Below are positions 9,693 to 18,864 of a stretch of DNA of 64,000 bases, one piece after another. This DNA is from Janthinobacterium sp. ROICE36. Its GTDB lineage: Bacteria; Pseudomonadota; Gammaproteobacteria; Burkholderiales; Burkholderiaceae_D. The stretch covers positions 38,534 to 102,533 of the forward strand of contig NZ_PEBS01000011.1 of assembly GCF_002869965.1 (NCBI RefSeq), read 5' to 3'. Positions within the stretch are counted from its first letter, which is position 1; each line of letters begins with the position of its first letter. The notes below the pieces were generated by a model, which was not told where the DNA came from, did no database searches, and worked only from the letters and a program-made list of their open reading frames with translations. The position numbers and the translations under genes were made by a program.

Positions 9693-10184
9693 ATGGCTAA
9701 AAAAGAGCATATTTCCGAAACCCAGGCGACGCAGATGCTGCGCAAGCATCAAGTTTCCTTTGAAGAACACCCATATCCCTACGAGGAGCACGGCGGCACC
9801 AGCGTCTCGGCGCGCGAGCTGGGGGTGCCGGAACACGCGGTGATCAAGACCCTGGTGATGCAGGACGAGGCGGCGCGGCCGATGATCGTGCTCATGCATG
9901 GTGATTGCAAGGTGTCGACCAAGAACCTGGCGCGTGGCATCGGCTGCAAGTCCGTCGAGCCCTGCAAGCCCGAGGTGGCGCAGCGCCATTCCGGCTACAT
10001 GATAGGCGGCACCTCGCCCTTCGGCACCAGGAAGGCCATGCCCGTCTACGTGGAAGCGTCGATCCTGGAATTGCCGCGTATCTACATCAATGGCGGGCGG
10101 CGCGGTTTTCTCGTCTCGCTGGCGCCGCAGGTGCTGCTCGATTTACTGAACGCCAAGCCGGTGCAGTGCGCCCTGCAAGATTAA
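9693..10184 (+). CDS. ybaK: Cys-tRNA(Pro) deacylase YbaK
   Basis: 163 residues, full length for the YbaK/EbsC branch of the INS (ProRS editing-like) superfamily. It contains the lysine region KTLVMQDE and the glycine signature GYMIGGTSPFGTRK, both characteristic of YbaK. The protein clears cysteine mischarged on tRNA-Pro in the cytoplasm. The gene is probably monocistronic; plsY starts 97 bases later with its own ribosome site. Assignment rests on whole-length resemblance. Confidence 0.93.
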   Translation: MAKKEHISETQATQMLRKHQVSFEEHPYPYEEHGGTSVSARELGVPEHAVIKTLVMQDEAARPMIVLMHGDCKVSTKNLARGIGCKSVEPCKPEVAQRHSGYMIGGTSPFGTRKAMPVYVEASILELPRIYINGGRRGFLVSLAPQVLLDLLNAKPVQCALQD

Positions 10185-10281
10185 GAAATCGGCACGCCGC
10201 CCTGTCGCTGGACTGGGCGCTGGTGTATATTCTGCTGCGCCAGCCTCGATGCTGGTGCAATAAACACAATAAAGGGAAGAA

Positions 10282-10926
10282 ATGAATCCAGTAATCACAA
10301 CCGTGGCAATGACAGTGGCCGCTTACTTGCTCGGCTCGATATCGTTTGCCGTGGTGATGAGCAAGGTCTACGGCATTGCCGATCCGCGCACCTATGGCTC
10401 GAAAAATCCGGGCGCCACCAACGTGCTGCGCAGCGGCAACAAGGGCGCCGCCATCATGACCCTGCTGGGCGATGGCGCCAAGGGCTGGCTGGCCGTCTTC
10501 CTGGCCGACCATTTTGCCAGCGCGCTGGGCGTGGGCGACACGGCCGTGGCGCTGGTGGCCATCGCCGTTTTCCTCGGCCATCTGTGGCCCGTGTTCTTCC
10601 GCTTCGTCGGCGGCAAGGGCGTGGCCACGGCCCTCGGCGTGTTGCTCGGTATTAATCCATGGCTGGGCCTGGCGACCCTGGCCACCTGGCTGATCATCGC
10701 CTACGCCTTCCGCTATTCTTCGCTGGCGGCCCTGGTGGCTGCCCTGTTCGCGCCGTTTTACTATGGCTTGCTGTTTGGCGTTGATCCCATCTTGCTGGCC
10801 GTCATCGTCATGAGCGTGCTGCTGGCTTACCGCCACAGCCAGAACATCGCGAACTTGCTCTCTGGCAAAGAAAGCAAGATCGGCGGCAAGAAGGACGCGG
10901 CCAAGGCCGCTGGCAAGAAAAAGTAA
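10282..10926 (+). CDS. plsY: Glycerol-3-phosphate acyltransferase PlsY
   Basis: 214 residues with five or so membrane helices. The three PlsY motifs are visible: [13 protein letters not shown] near the N-terminus, [12 protein letters not shown] around residue 40, and [20 protein letters not shown] around residue 110. PlsY transfers the acyl group from acyl-phosphate to glycerol-3-phosphate in the inner membrane, giving lysophosphatidic acid. The C-terminus has a lysine-rich extension of about 20 residues after the last helix ([19 protein letters not shown]), which is often variable. A GGGAAGA ribosome site precedes the ATG. Confidence 0.96.
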   Translation: MNPVITTVAMTVAAYLLGSISFAVVMSKVYGIADPRTYGSKNPGATNVLRSGNKGAAIMTLLGDGAKGWLAVFLADHFASALGVGDTAVALVAIAVFLGHLWPVFFRFVGGKGVATALGVLLGINPWLGLATLATWLIIAYAFRYSSLAALVAALFAPFYYGLLFGVDPILLAVIVMSVLLAYRHSQNIANLLSGKESKIGGKKDAAKAAGKKK

Positions 10927-11016
10927 GCGCTTGATTTCCCGCGGCCCGCACGCATATGCTGTGCTTGCGGCGCCGCGCGGTGCGGCCGCCACCGACTCGC
11001 GCAAAGGCTGCCCACC

Positions 11017-11679
11017 ATGACTGTTTCCAGCACTCCCACTCCCATCCGTATCGACTTCGTTTCCGACGTTTCCTGTCCCTGGTGCGTGGTCGGCCTGAAA
11101 TCACTGGAGCAGGCGCTGGACAAGCTGCAAGACACCGTCCAGGCCGAGATCCACTTCCAGCCCTTCGAGCTGAACGCCAATATGCCGCCTGAAGGCGAGG
11201 ATGTCGGCGAACACATCGCCCGCAAATACGGCTCCACTCCGGAACAGATGGCGCAATCGCGCGAAGCGATCCGCGCGCGCGGCGAACAGCTGGGCTTTAC
11301 CTTTGCCATGGACAAGCGCGGCCGCATCTACAATACCTTCGATGCGCACCGTTTGCTGCACTGGGCCGAGATTGAAGGGCGCCAGAAGGCACTCAAGATG
11401 GCCCTGTTCGACGCCTATTTCACGCAGGGCCAGAATCCGTCCTCGCACGAAGTGTTGCTGGCCGTGGCCGGCAAGGTGGGGCTCGATACCGTGCAAGCGG
11501 CCGAGGTGCTGGCCTCCGATGCCTACGCCGACGAGGTGCGCGCGCAAGAGCAGTTCTACCAGCAAAACGGCATCAACTCGGTGCCCGCCGTCATCATCAA
11601 CGAGCGCCACCTGATTTCCGGCGGCCAGCCGCCCGAGGTGTTTGAGCAAGCCTTGCGCCAGATCATCAGCGGCGGCTGA
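11017..11679 (+). CDS. DsbA-family (FrnE-like) oxidoreductase
   Basis: 220 residues of the thioredoxin-fold DsbA/2-hydroxychromene-2-carboxylate isomerase family. The N-terminal SDVSCPWCVVGLKSLEQAL gives a CPWC redox motif at about residues 24-27. The cis-proline turn is visible in NSVPAVIINERHLISGGQ near the C-terminus, and the helical insert lies between them. There is no signal peptide, so it is cytoplasmic, unlike classical DsbA. Family members act as disulfide oxidoreductases of unknown target. It is probably its own transcription unit. Confidence 0.9.
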   Translation: MTVSSTPTPIRIDFVSDVSCPWCVVGLKSLEQALDKLQDTVQAEIHFQPFELNANMPPEGEDVGEHIARKYGSTPEQMAQSREAIRARGEQLGFTFAMDKRGRIYNTFDAHRLLHWAEIEGRQKALKMALFDAYFTQGQNPSSHEVLLAVAGKVGLDTVQAAEVLASDAYADEVRAQEQFYQQNGINSVPAVIINERHLISGGQPPEVFEQALRQIISGG

Positions 11680-11749
11680 ACGGGGCGCCAATGGCGCGCG
11701 CCATGGCAGACTTTTTGCGCTACACTCGGCGCAGAAGGAGGATAGTCAA

Positions 11750-12040
11750 ATGCCAACAGCCAGCTGGAATGGTGTCGTCATCGCGCAAGCGGCCGACGAT
11801 CAGGTGCAAATCGTTGAAAACAATGTGTATTTTCCTTTAGCTGCGGTGATGCAGGACTACCTGCGTCCCAGCAGCCACACGACCATCTGCCCATGGAAGG
11901 GCACGGCCAGCTATTACGACCTCGTTGTCGATGGCCAGACAAATGCCAACGCGGCCTGGTATTACCCCCAGCCCAAGGATGCTGCCAAACAAATTGCCGG
12001 CTACGTCGCCTTCTGGCGCGGCGTGAGCGTCGAGCGCTGA
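11750..12040 (+). CDS. DUF427 domain protein
   Basis: 96 residues, nearly all DUF427: the YFPLAAV, TICPWKGTASYYDL and NAAWYYPQPK motifs are visible. The start is fixed by a strong AAGGAGGA ribosome site 7 bases upstream; an in-frame upstream ATG (11642) lies inside the previous gene and is not favoured. DUF427 proteins are small beta-fold proteins of unknown function. Thirty-nine bases separate it from the DUF2157 gene, so cotranscription is possible. Confidence 0.88.
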   Translation: MPTASWNGVVIAQAADDQVQIVENNVYFPLAAVMQDYLRPSSHTTICPWKGTASYYDLVVDGQTNANAAWYYPQPKDAAKQIAGYVAFWRGVSVER

Positions 12041-12079
12041 CGCTTTTCATCCTCAATAAAAATCAACAGAAAGCAGACG

Positions 12080-13042
12080 ATGGATTTACGCCTCGCCGTG
12101 TACCAACTCGCCTCGGCCCATGCGCTCGATGCTCAACAAACCCGGCAATTGCAGGAAGTGGCCGGCTTCCAGCGCGAACCCGCGCGCCTGGCCTACTGGC
12201 TGCCGCGCGGCGTGGCCGTGCTGGGTGCCGCGTTGCTGGGAATGGGCCTGATCTGCTGGGTCGCCGCCAACTGGGAAGAGCTGGGCCGCATGGGCCGTTT
12301 TGCCCTCTTGCAAGGCGTGTTTGCCGCCGCCTGCGTGGGCGCGTTCGTCGTGCCCAAGGCGCGCGTGCCCTTGCTGCTGCTGGCCTTGCTGGGCATCGGC
12401 GGCCTGTTCGCGTATTTCGGCCAGACTTACCAGACAGGCGCCGATCCGTGGCAGCTGTTCGCCTTGTGGGCCGCGCTGGCCTTGCCCCTGTGCCTGGTGG
12501 CGCGCAGCGATGTGCTGTGGACGCCGTGGATGCTGATTTTTTCGACGGCCGCCGCCCTGTGGATGCAGGCGCATGCGCACCACAGCTGGCGCATCGATTC
12601 AAGCGATCTGAGCATTTTCGTCAGCGGCTGGCTGGCCGTGTTGCTGGCCTGTGCGTTTGTCTCGCCCCTGCTGGCGCGCTGGACGGGCGCCGGCAGCTGG
12701 GCCTTGCGCCTGGGCTTGGTGCTCGCCACCGTCCTCATCACGGGCACGGCCGTCAGCGCCTTGTTCGGCAGCAATATCGAGTCACCGTACTGGGCGGGAC
12801 TGGGCTTGCTGGCCATCGCCGGCGTCCTGCTGGCCACGCGCCAGTTCTTTGACGTATTCGGCCTGAGCGCCGTCGCGCTGGGCCTGAACACCTTGCTGGT
12901 GGGCGGCCTGGCGCGCGTGCTGCTCAATGGCGGCAATGGCGATGGTGTCGGCAGGCTGGTGATGCTGGGCTTGTTTGCCGCCGTGCTGCTGGCGCTGACC
13001 GTGCAAGGCATACTGTGGCGCACGCGCCAGGAGGCAGCATGA
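12080..13042 (+). CDS. DUF2157 membrane protein
   Basis: 320 residues. A soluble N-terminal ~60 residues is followed by a chain of about ten hydrophobic helices (from AVLGAALLGMGLICWVAANW onward). The helix pattern with GIGGLFAYFGQTYQTGADPW near residue 115 is the DUF2157 signature. Function unknown; it is an inner-membrane protein. It overlaps the next gene by four bases (ATGA), a coupling found for DUF2157/GDYXXLXY pairs in other bacteria. Confidence 0.88.
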   Translation: MDLRLAVYQLASAHALDAQQTRQLQEVAGFQREPARLAYWLPRGVAVLGAALLGMGLICWVAANWEELGRMGRFALLQGVFAAACVGAFVVPKARVPLLLLALLGIGGLFAYFGQTYQTGADPWQLFALWAALALPLCLVARSDVLWTPWMLIFSTAAALWMQAHAHHSWRIDSSDLSIFVSGWLAVLLACAFVSPLLARWTGAGSWALRLGLVLATVLITGTAVSALFGSNIESPYWAGLGLLAIAGVLLATRQFFDVFGLSAVALGLNTLLVGGLARVLLNGGNGDGVGRLVMLGLFAAVLLALTVQGILWRTRQEAA

Positions 13043-14700
13043 GCAATAGCAACAGTCAGCGAGCCGATGCGCTCGCCACCCTGATCGACGACGCCACGCG
13101 CGCCGGCTTGCTGCCGCCCGGCGCTGCCCGGCCGGCGCAGGATATCCGGCCGTGGCCGTTGGTGCTGATGACGGCCTTCGGCGCCTGGCTGGCCACCATT
13201 CCCCTGATGATTGCGCTGGGCGTTGGCCTGGAAAGCGTGGTGCGCCACGGTCCAGGTGCCTACGTCGTGGCGGGCATCGTGCTGGTGGCGTCCGTGCTAC
13301 TGATCCGCATGCGCGGCGTGGCCTTGTTTGTCGAGCAACTGGCCGTGCCCTGCCTGCTGGTGGGCGGCGGCTTGCTCGGCTATGCCCTGTTCCGCGACTA
13401 TGCCGCGCAGACGGCCTCGCTGTTGCTGTGCCTGGCGTGCCTGATCGTGGCCGCTGCCCTGCCGCGCGATTGGCTGCGCGTGCTGCTGGGGTTGCTCGCC
13501 TGTGGCTTGCTGGCTCTGGGCATCGTCGATAGCGGACGCGACTGGCTTTTCGAGAACGACCCAACGCAACTGTATCTGGCCTGGATGCTGGCCCTGGCAT
13601 GCTGGCTGGGCGCGCACTGGCTGCAGAAGCAGGCCTTCAACGATGGCCGCGGCGCGCCCGTCGCCGCCTTCCTGGAATCGCTGTCGACGGGCTGGGTCCT
13701 GGCCATCTTGCTGGGTCTGGTCTTCTGGTCCGGCATGACCTTCATGCTGGGCGCCAGCGTGGGCGGTGGCTTTGTCGGCGAAGTGACGCGCGAAGTGACG
13801 CGGCAGCAAGGCGCTGCCTGGTATGCGCAGGCGTTGAATGCGGTCTCGCTGGTGCTGGCCGTGGCCGCCGCCGCCTGGACGGGATGGCGCTGGCCGGCAT
13901 TGCGCCAGTTGCCCGCCATCGGCGTGGCGCTGGTGCTGGTCGTGCTGGCCTGGTTCATGCCGGCGCTGGGGCCCGTGCTGCTGATCCTCGCGTATTGTTT
14001 GACAAGCGCGCGCACACGCGTGGCCGTGGCGGCCGCGCTGGCGGCGGCGTGGATCGTCGGCAGCTTTTATTACCAGCTGGCCTGGCCGTTGGCCAGCAAG
14101 GCGGCGTTGCTGGCCGTGGCCGGCGCCCTGCTGTGCGCGCTATCGTGGCTGGCCACGCGTGGCGCGGTGCTGCATCTGGTGGAAAGCCAGCCGGCGGCCG
14201 CGCCGGCGGAAAGCCGCGCCGCGCGCCTGGGCGTGCTGGGAGGATTGCTGCTGGTGTTGCTGGTCGCCAATGGCGGCATCTGGCAAAAAGAGCAGCTGAT
14301 TGCCAAGGGCGAGCCTGTGTTCGTCGAGCTGGCGCCTGTCGATCCCCGTTCGCTGATGCAGGGCGACTACATGCGCCTCAATTTTCAGGGCCTCGGCGTC
14401 CTCAGCACCCTGGCCAGTGTGGACAGGGCGCCCGGCCGGCCCCTGGTGGTGGCCAGGCGCGATGCGCGCGGGGTCGCCGAGCTGCTGCGCCCGTACACCA
14501 AAGAGGCGCTGGCGCCCGGGGAATTCCTGCTCGAACTGACGCCGAAGGATGGGAACTGGGTGCTGGTCAGCGATGCCTGGTTCTTCAAGGAAGGCGAAGC
14601 GGCGCGCTGGGAAAAAGCCCGCTATGGCGAGTTCCGCGTGCTGCCCGATGGCCGCGCCTTGCTGGTGGGCATGCGCGGCCCGGAACTGGAGAAGCTGTAG
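13039..14700 (+). CDS. DUF4401 and GDYXXLXY domain fusion membrane protein
   Basis: 553 residues. The first ~380 form a polytopic membrane region of the DUF4401 type. A later helix (about residues 398-414) leads into a periplasmic-side domain with PVDPRSLMQGDYMRLNFQ, where GDYMRL (from residue 442) is the defining GDYXXLXY motif. In many genomes these two modules are separate adjacent genes; here they are one polypeptide. The start ATG at 13039 overlaps the DUF2157 stop and follows AGGAGG; an ATG 24 bases upstream is less likely. Function unknown; together with DUF2157 it probably forms a membrane complex. Confidence 0.88.
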   Translation: MSNSNSQRADALATLIDDATRAGLLPPGAARPAQDIRPWPLVLMTAFGAWLATIPLMIALGVGLESVVRHGPGAYVVAGIVLVASVLLIRMRGVALFVEQLAVPCLLVGGGLLGYALFRDYAAQTASLLLCLACLIVAAALPRDWLRVLLGLLACGLLALGIVDSGRDWLFENDPTQLYLAWMLALACWLGAHWLQKQAFNDGRGAPVAAFLESLSTGWVLAILLGLVFWSGMTFMLGASVGGGFVGEVTREVTRQQGAAWYAQALNAVSLVLAVAAAAWTGWRWPALRQLPAIGVALVLVVLAWFMPALGPVLLILAYCLTSARTRVAVAAALAAAWIVGSFYYQLAWPLASKAALLAVAGALLCALSWLATRGAVLHLVESQPAAAPAESRAARLGVLGGLLLVLLVANGGIWQKEQLIAKGEPVFVELAPVDPRSLMQGDYMRLNFQGLGVLSTLASVDRAPGRPLVVARRDARGVAELLRPYTKEALAPGEFLLELTPKDGNWVLVSDAWFFKEGEAARWEKARYGEFRVLPDGRALLVGMRGPELEKL

Positions 14701-14753
14701 CGCAAGTAGTCGTGCAAAAGCGCGCCAGGGCGTCCATCCTGTAAAATTGCCCG

Positions 14754-15986
14754 ATGGATAATATTACGCATTCGGTCATCGGCCTCGGGGTCGGTGAACT
14801 GCTACACCGCTGCTTGCCGCCCGAGCCGCAAGCCCCCGCCCAGCGCACCCGGCGCGCGCTGTTTCTGTTTACGGCCTGGTTTGCCAGCAACGCGCCCGAC
14901 CTGGACCTGGTGCTTACCCGGTTGCTGCCGCGCCCGTTCGGCTACATGTTGCACCACCGCGGCCACACGCATACCTTGCTGCTGGCCTTGCCGCAGGCGC
15001 TGCTGTTGCTGGCCCTGCTATGGCTGCTGTGGCCCGGCGCGCGCCGCCTGCTGAAGGACAGCGTGCCCGCCCGGCTGGGCCTGGCGGCCTGCTTGCTGCT
15101 GGGATTCTGCTTGCACATGGGTATGGATTTCCTCAATTCCTATGGCTTGCACCCGTTTTATCCGTTTGACAGCCGCTGGCTGTATGGCGACATGGTTTTC
15201 ATTGTCGAACCCATGTTCTGGGTGCTGCTGGGCGTGCCCGTGATCATGTCCTTGCGCTACGGCATCGTCAAAAGCGTGCTGCTGGCCGCGCTGGCGGCGG
15301 CCCTGTGTTTCTTTACCTATACATCCTACTTGGCGCCCGCCTCGCTGGCTGTCCTGCTGGGGCTGGGCCTGGTGCTGGCCGTGTTGCAAGCACGGGCCGG
15401 CGAGCGGGGACGGGGAGCGCTGCTGCTGGCTTTCGCGCTGGCTGCCACTTTTATCGGCACGCAGGGCGTGGCCTCGGCCATCGGCCGTACGCGCATCGAG
15501 GCGGCCGTGCAGCGGCTCGACCCCGGCACCCGCGTGTGGGATGTGGCGATGACGGCGTTTCCCAGCCATCCCCTGTGCTGGATCTATGTCTCGCTCGACG
15601 GCAAGACGGACGCCTACACCTTGCGGCGCGGCACCCTGAGCCTGCTGCCCGAATCGCTGGCGCCCGCCGCTTGCCCGGCCGGGCTGGCCGAGACGGGCAA
15701 GCAAGGACAGCAACTGGCGCCCGGTATTGCCGTGTCCGCGCAGGCGGCAGGCAGCCTGGCCGCCTTGCGCGCCTTGCAGGAAAACAATTGCTTTGTCGAC
15801 GCCTGGTTCCGCTTTGCCCGCATGCCCAGGTTGAATGCGGACAAGTTGACGGACGTGCGTTTCAATCCCGGCATGTTGCCCAATTTTACGACCGTGGAAC
15901 TGCAGCAGTTCCGTAGCCGGCCATGCCCCGCCTATGTGCCGGGCTGGAATCGCCCCCGCGCCAACATGCTGGCGCTGCCGAAATAG
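14754..15986 (+). CDS. Metal-dependent hydrolase, DUF457/YdjM-like membrane protein
   Basis: 410 residues. The N-terminus MDNITHSVIGL and the later NAPDLDLVL and LHHRGHTHTLL supply the His/Asp metal-binding set of the LexA-binding inner-membrane hydrolase (DUF457/YdjM) family, with HMGMDFLNSYG as the next conserved block. About eight hydrophobic helices follow, and the last ~160 residues form a soluble domain. Membrane-bound hydrolase activity is predicted by family only; substrate unknown. No close partner genes. Confidence 0.85.
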   Translation: MDNITHSVIGLGVGELLHRCLPPEPQAPAQRTRRALFLFTAWFASNAPDLDLVLTRLLPRPFGYMLHHRGHTHTLLLALPQALLLLALLWLLWPGARRLLKDSVPARLGLAACLLLGFCLHMGMDFLNSYGLHPFYPFDSRWLYGDMVFIVEPMFWVLLGVPVIMSLRYGIVKSVLLAALAAALCFFTYTSYLAPASLAVLLGLGLVLAVLQARAGERGRGALLLAFALAATFIGTQGVASAIGRTRIEAAVQRLDPGTRVWDVAMTAFPSHPLCWIYVSLDGKTDAYTLRRGTLSLLPESLAPAACPAGLAETGKQGQQLAPGIAVSAQAAGSLAALRALQENNCFVDAWFRFARMPRLNADKLTDVRFNPGMLPNFTTVELQQFRSRPCPAYVPGWNRPRANMLALPK

Positions 15987-16096
15987 AGAAGGGATGTATT
16001 GCTCTTAGGAAAAAATATTGCATGTGGGCCTGCTTCGCCGTGGCCCAGCATGCGACACTAGCAATTCAGCATGAATGTCATTGCGTTAGGATTATC

Positions 16097-17848
16097 TTGG
16101 AAGAGCAGCACGCCTTACCTTATTTGCGAGAAACCCTGCTGTTTCTCGCCCTGGCCGGGATTTTTATTCCGCTATTACAACGCCTGAAGGTCAACCAGGT
16201 GCTCGGCTTCCTGGCCGTGGGCGCCCTGTTCGGGCCGTTCGGCTTCGGCCTGTGGGCCGGTGAATTCACATGGCTGACGTATTTCTCGTTCGTGCGCGCC
16301 GAGCAGGTCAGCGGCCTGGCCGAGCTGGGCGTGATGTTTTTGATGTTCATGATCGGCCTGGAATTGTCGACGGAACGGCTGTGGGCGCTGCGGCGCTGGG
16401 TGTTTGGCGCGGGCGTGGGGCAGGTGGCAGTCAGCGCCTGCCTGATCGGCGGCGTGGCGTATTACTTCGGCCTGTCGCTGGAAGCGTCCATCGTGCTGGG
16501 CCTGGTGCTGTCGCTGTCGTCCACGGCCGTGGTGATGCAACTGCTCACCGATCAGCGCTCCTTGCAGACGCCTGCCGGCCAGGCGGGCTTTTCCATTTTG
16601 ATGTTCCAGGATTTGATGGTGGTGCCGCTGTTCATCCTGATCGACGTGTTCGCCAGCGGGCGCAGCGACGACCTGGCGTACCTGCTCAGCTTTGCGGCCG
16701 TGAAATCGGCGGGCGCCATCCTGCTGATCTATCTGCTAGGGCGCCGCGTGATCCGTCCGCTGTTCCAGTTTTTCGTCAAAAAACGCCAGCCGGACGTGTT
16801 CATGGCATTGACCCTGCTCAGCACCCTGGGCATCGCGGGCCTGACCTACCTGGCGGGTCTGTCGATGGCGCTGGGCGCCTTGCTGGCCGGCTTGCTGCTG
16901 GCGGAAACAGAATTCCGCCATGAAGTGGAAGTGACGATCGAGCCCTTCAAGGGTTTGCTGATGGGGCTGTTCTTCATGTCGGTGGGCATGCAGATCGACG
17001 TGCGCGAAATCCTCAAGTCGCCGGTTTTGATTCCGCTGGCCGTGCTGAGCCTGTTTGCGCTGAAAACCCTGGTCATCAGCGTGATTTTCCGCCTCGGCGG
17101 CTTTCACTGGGGGCGCGCCGTGGAAACGGGCGTGCTGCTGGGGCAGGGCGGCGAGTTTGCCTTCATCGTCGTCGCGTATGCGCTGGGCACGAAGTTGATC
17201 GGCCCGCAGGTGGCGCAATTCGTCATGCTGGTGGTGGGCCTGAGCCTGTTTGCCACGCCGGCGCTGGCCAAGGCGGCGCGCGCTTTCGGCAACTGGTGGG
17301 AACAGCGCCACCACCATCAGCTGGCCGACCTGGCGCACGGCGCGCTGCCGCCGCAGGGCAGCACCGTCATCATCGCCGGTTTCGGCCGGGTGGGACAGTT
17401 GCTGGGGAAGGTGCTGACGGAACAGGATATCGCGTATGTGGCGATTGAAAATGATGCGCGCCTAGTGACGACCCTGCATCCGCGCGGTTTCCCCGTGTAT
17501 TTCGGCGATGCGTCGCGCGCGGAATTGTTGCAAAAGGTGAATGCGGACCGGGCTGCCGCCGTGGTGCTGACCATGGACCATGCGGCGTCCGTGCTGCACG
17601 CCGTGAAATCGATCCGCCGTGAATATCCGCAGCTGCCCGTGTATGCGCGCGCCCGCGACGAGGCGCATGCGGTGGCCTTGATACAGGCGGGCGCTACCCT
17701 GGTCGTGCCCGAGGCGCTGGAGTCGGCGCTGCAACTGACAGCCACCGTGCTGCACACGGTGGGCTTGTCGGAAGCGCGCACGACGGACATCGTGCAAGTC
17801 GAGCGCGACCGGCGTAATGCCGTGCTGCTGGCGAAAAAATTGTCGTAG
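16097..17848 (+). CDS. CPA2 cation:proton antiporter (KefB/KefC-like) with TrkA-N domain
   Basis: About 583 residues. It has 12-13 membrane helices with the family landmarks VNQVLGFLAVGALFGPFG near the N-terminus, SLSSTAVVMQLL, and GVLLGQGGEFAFIV. It then has a C-terminal Rossmann RCK/TrkA-N domain starting near residue 415 with VIIAGFGRVGQLLGK and acidic VAIENDARLV. Members exchange K+ (or Na+) for H+ and are gated by nucleotides or glutathione adducts through the RCK domain. The start is taken at a TTG (16097) giving (M)EEQHALPYLRETLLF. An upstream frame from 15923 overlaps the previous gene and encodes no protein-like sequence. The ribosome site is weak, so the start is uncertain by a few codons. 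Confidence 0.88.
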   Translation: MEEQHALPYLRETLLFLALAGIFIPLLQRLKVNQVLGFLAVGALFGPFGFGLWAGEFTWLTYFSFVRAEQVSGLAELGVMFLMFMIGLELSTERLWALRRWVFGAGVGQVAVSACLIGGVAYYFGLSLEASIVLGLVLSLSSTAVVMQLLTDQRSLQTPAGQAGFSILMFQDLMVVPLFILIDVFASGRSDDLAYLLSFAAVKSAGAILLIYLLGRRVIRPLFQFFVKKRQPDVFMALTLLSTLGIAGLTYLAGLSMALGALLAGLLLAETEFRHEVEVTIEPFKGLLMGLFFMSVGMQIDVREILKSPVLIPLAVLSLFALKTLVISVIFRLGGFHWGRAVETGVLLGQGGEFAFIVVAYALGTKLIGPQVAQFVMLVVGLSLFATPALAKAARAFGNWWEQRHHHQLADLAHGALPPQGSTVIIAGFGRVGQLLGKVLTEQDIAYVAIENDARLVTTLHPRGFPVYFGDASRAELLQKVNADRAAAVVLTMDHAASVLHAVKSIRREYPQLPVYARARDEAHAVALIQAGATLVVPEALESALQLTATVLHTVGLSEARTTDIVQVERDRRNAVLLAKKLS

Positions 17849-17917
17849 TGCAAGCGTGCGTGTCGCCGTGTTTTGTAAATTATCCGTACAATAATAGTAT
17901 ATGAGCACACTACCCAC

Positions 17918-18826
17918 ATGAAAGCCGCGACGAAGAGCGCAGCGTCACCCTTGACGCCGCAGCAGTTGGCGGCGCAGGAAACGCAGCAAAAATTTGGCAA
18001 GCCCGAGCGGGGCTGGCGCGAGCAGGTGTACAGCGTCATCTTCGAGGCGGAGACGCGCACGGGCCGCGCCTTCGATTTGCTGCTGATCGCCGCCATCCTG
18101 ATCAGCGTGACGGTGGTCGTGCTCAGCAGTGTCGCTTCCGTGGCCGAGCGCTATGGCACTTGGCTGACGGCGCTCGAATGGTTTTTCACCATTTTATTTA
18201 CCATCGAATATTTCGCCCGTCTGGCGTGCCTGCAGCATCCGGTGCGCTACGCCAAGAGTTTTTTTGGCGTGATCGACTTGCTGGCCATCGTGCCGACCTA
18301 CATCGGCTTGCTGCTGCCGGGCGCGCACGTACTGATCGACGTGCGCATTTTGCGCCTGCTGCGCATGTTCCGTGTCCTCAAACTCACATCCTATGTGCAT
18401 GAATACACGGTGCTGGGGCGGGCTCTGCTGGCCAGCCGGCGCAAGATCCTCATTTTCTTGTCTTTTGTCATGATGGTGGTCTTTCTGTTGGGTACTGTGA
18501 TGTATGTCGTGGAAGGGCCGGATCACGGTTACAGCAGCATCCCCACGTCGATATACTGGGCCATCAGCACCATGACCACGGTGGGTTTCGGCGATATCAC
18601 GCCGCGCACCGACATCGGGCGCACCATCGCTTCCCTGATGATGTTGCTCGGCTGGGGCATCCTGGCAGTGCCTACCGGCATTATCAGTGCCGAAATGACG
18701 GTACAGCGCAGTTCCAAGCAGGTGACCACGCGTACCTGTCCCACGTGCCTGAAAGAAGGGCTCGATGACGATGCTAATTTCTGCAAGAACTGCGGTGTTG
18801 CATTGCCGCCGCTGGCACGCGATTAG
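17918..18826 (+). CDS. Voltage-gated ion channel with C-terminal zinc ribbon
   Basis: 302 residues. Six transmembrane helices form a single voltage-sensor plus pore unit. S4 carries regularly spaced arginines (DVRILRLLRMFRVLK, around residues 140-155), and the pore loop has the potassium filter TTVGFGD (about residue 222). After the last helix is a ~45-residue tail with two CxxC knuckles, CPTC and CKNC, forming a zinc-ribbon. The channel part is the bacterial Kv-like ion-transporter family; the zinc ribbon is an unusual add-on that may sense metals or redox state, or organise the tetramer (inference). Confidence 0.88.
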   Translation: MKAATKSAASPLTPQQLAAQETQQKFGKPERGWREQVYSVIFEAETRTGRAFDLLLIAAILISVTVVVLSSVASVAERYGTWLTALEWFFTILFTIEYFARLACLQHPVRYAKSFFGVIDLLAIVPTYIGLLLPGAHVLIDVRILRLLRMFRVLKLTSYVHEYTVLGRALLASRRKILIFLSFVMMVVFLLGTVMYVVEGPDHGYSSIPTSIYWAISTMTTVGFGDITPRTDIGRTIASLMMLLGWGILAVPTGIISAEMTVQRSSKQVTTRTCPTCLKEGLDDDANFCKNCGVALPPLARD

Positions 18827-18864
18827 CTCATAGACCGTATTTACTTTACTTTGTTAAGGCCAAC

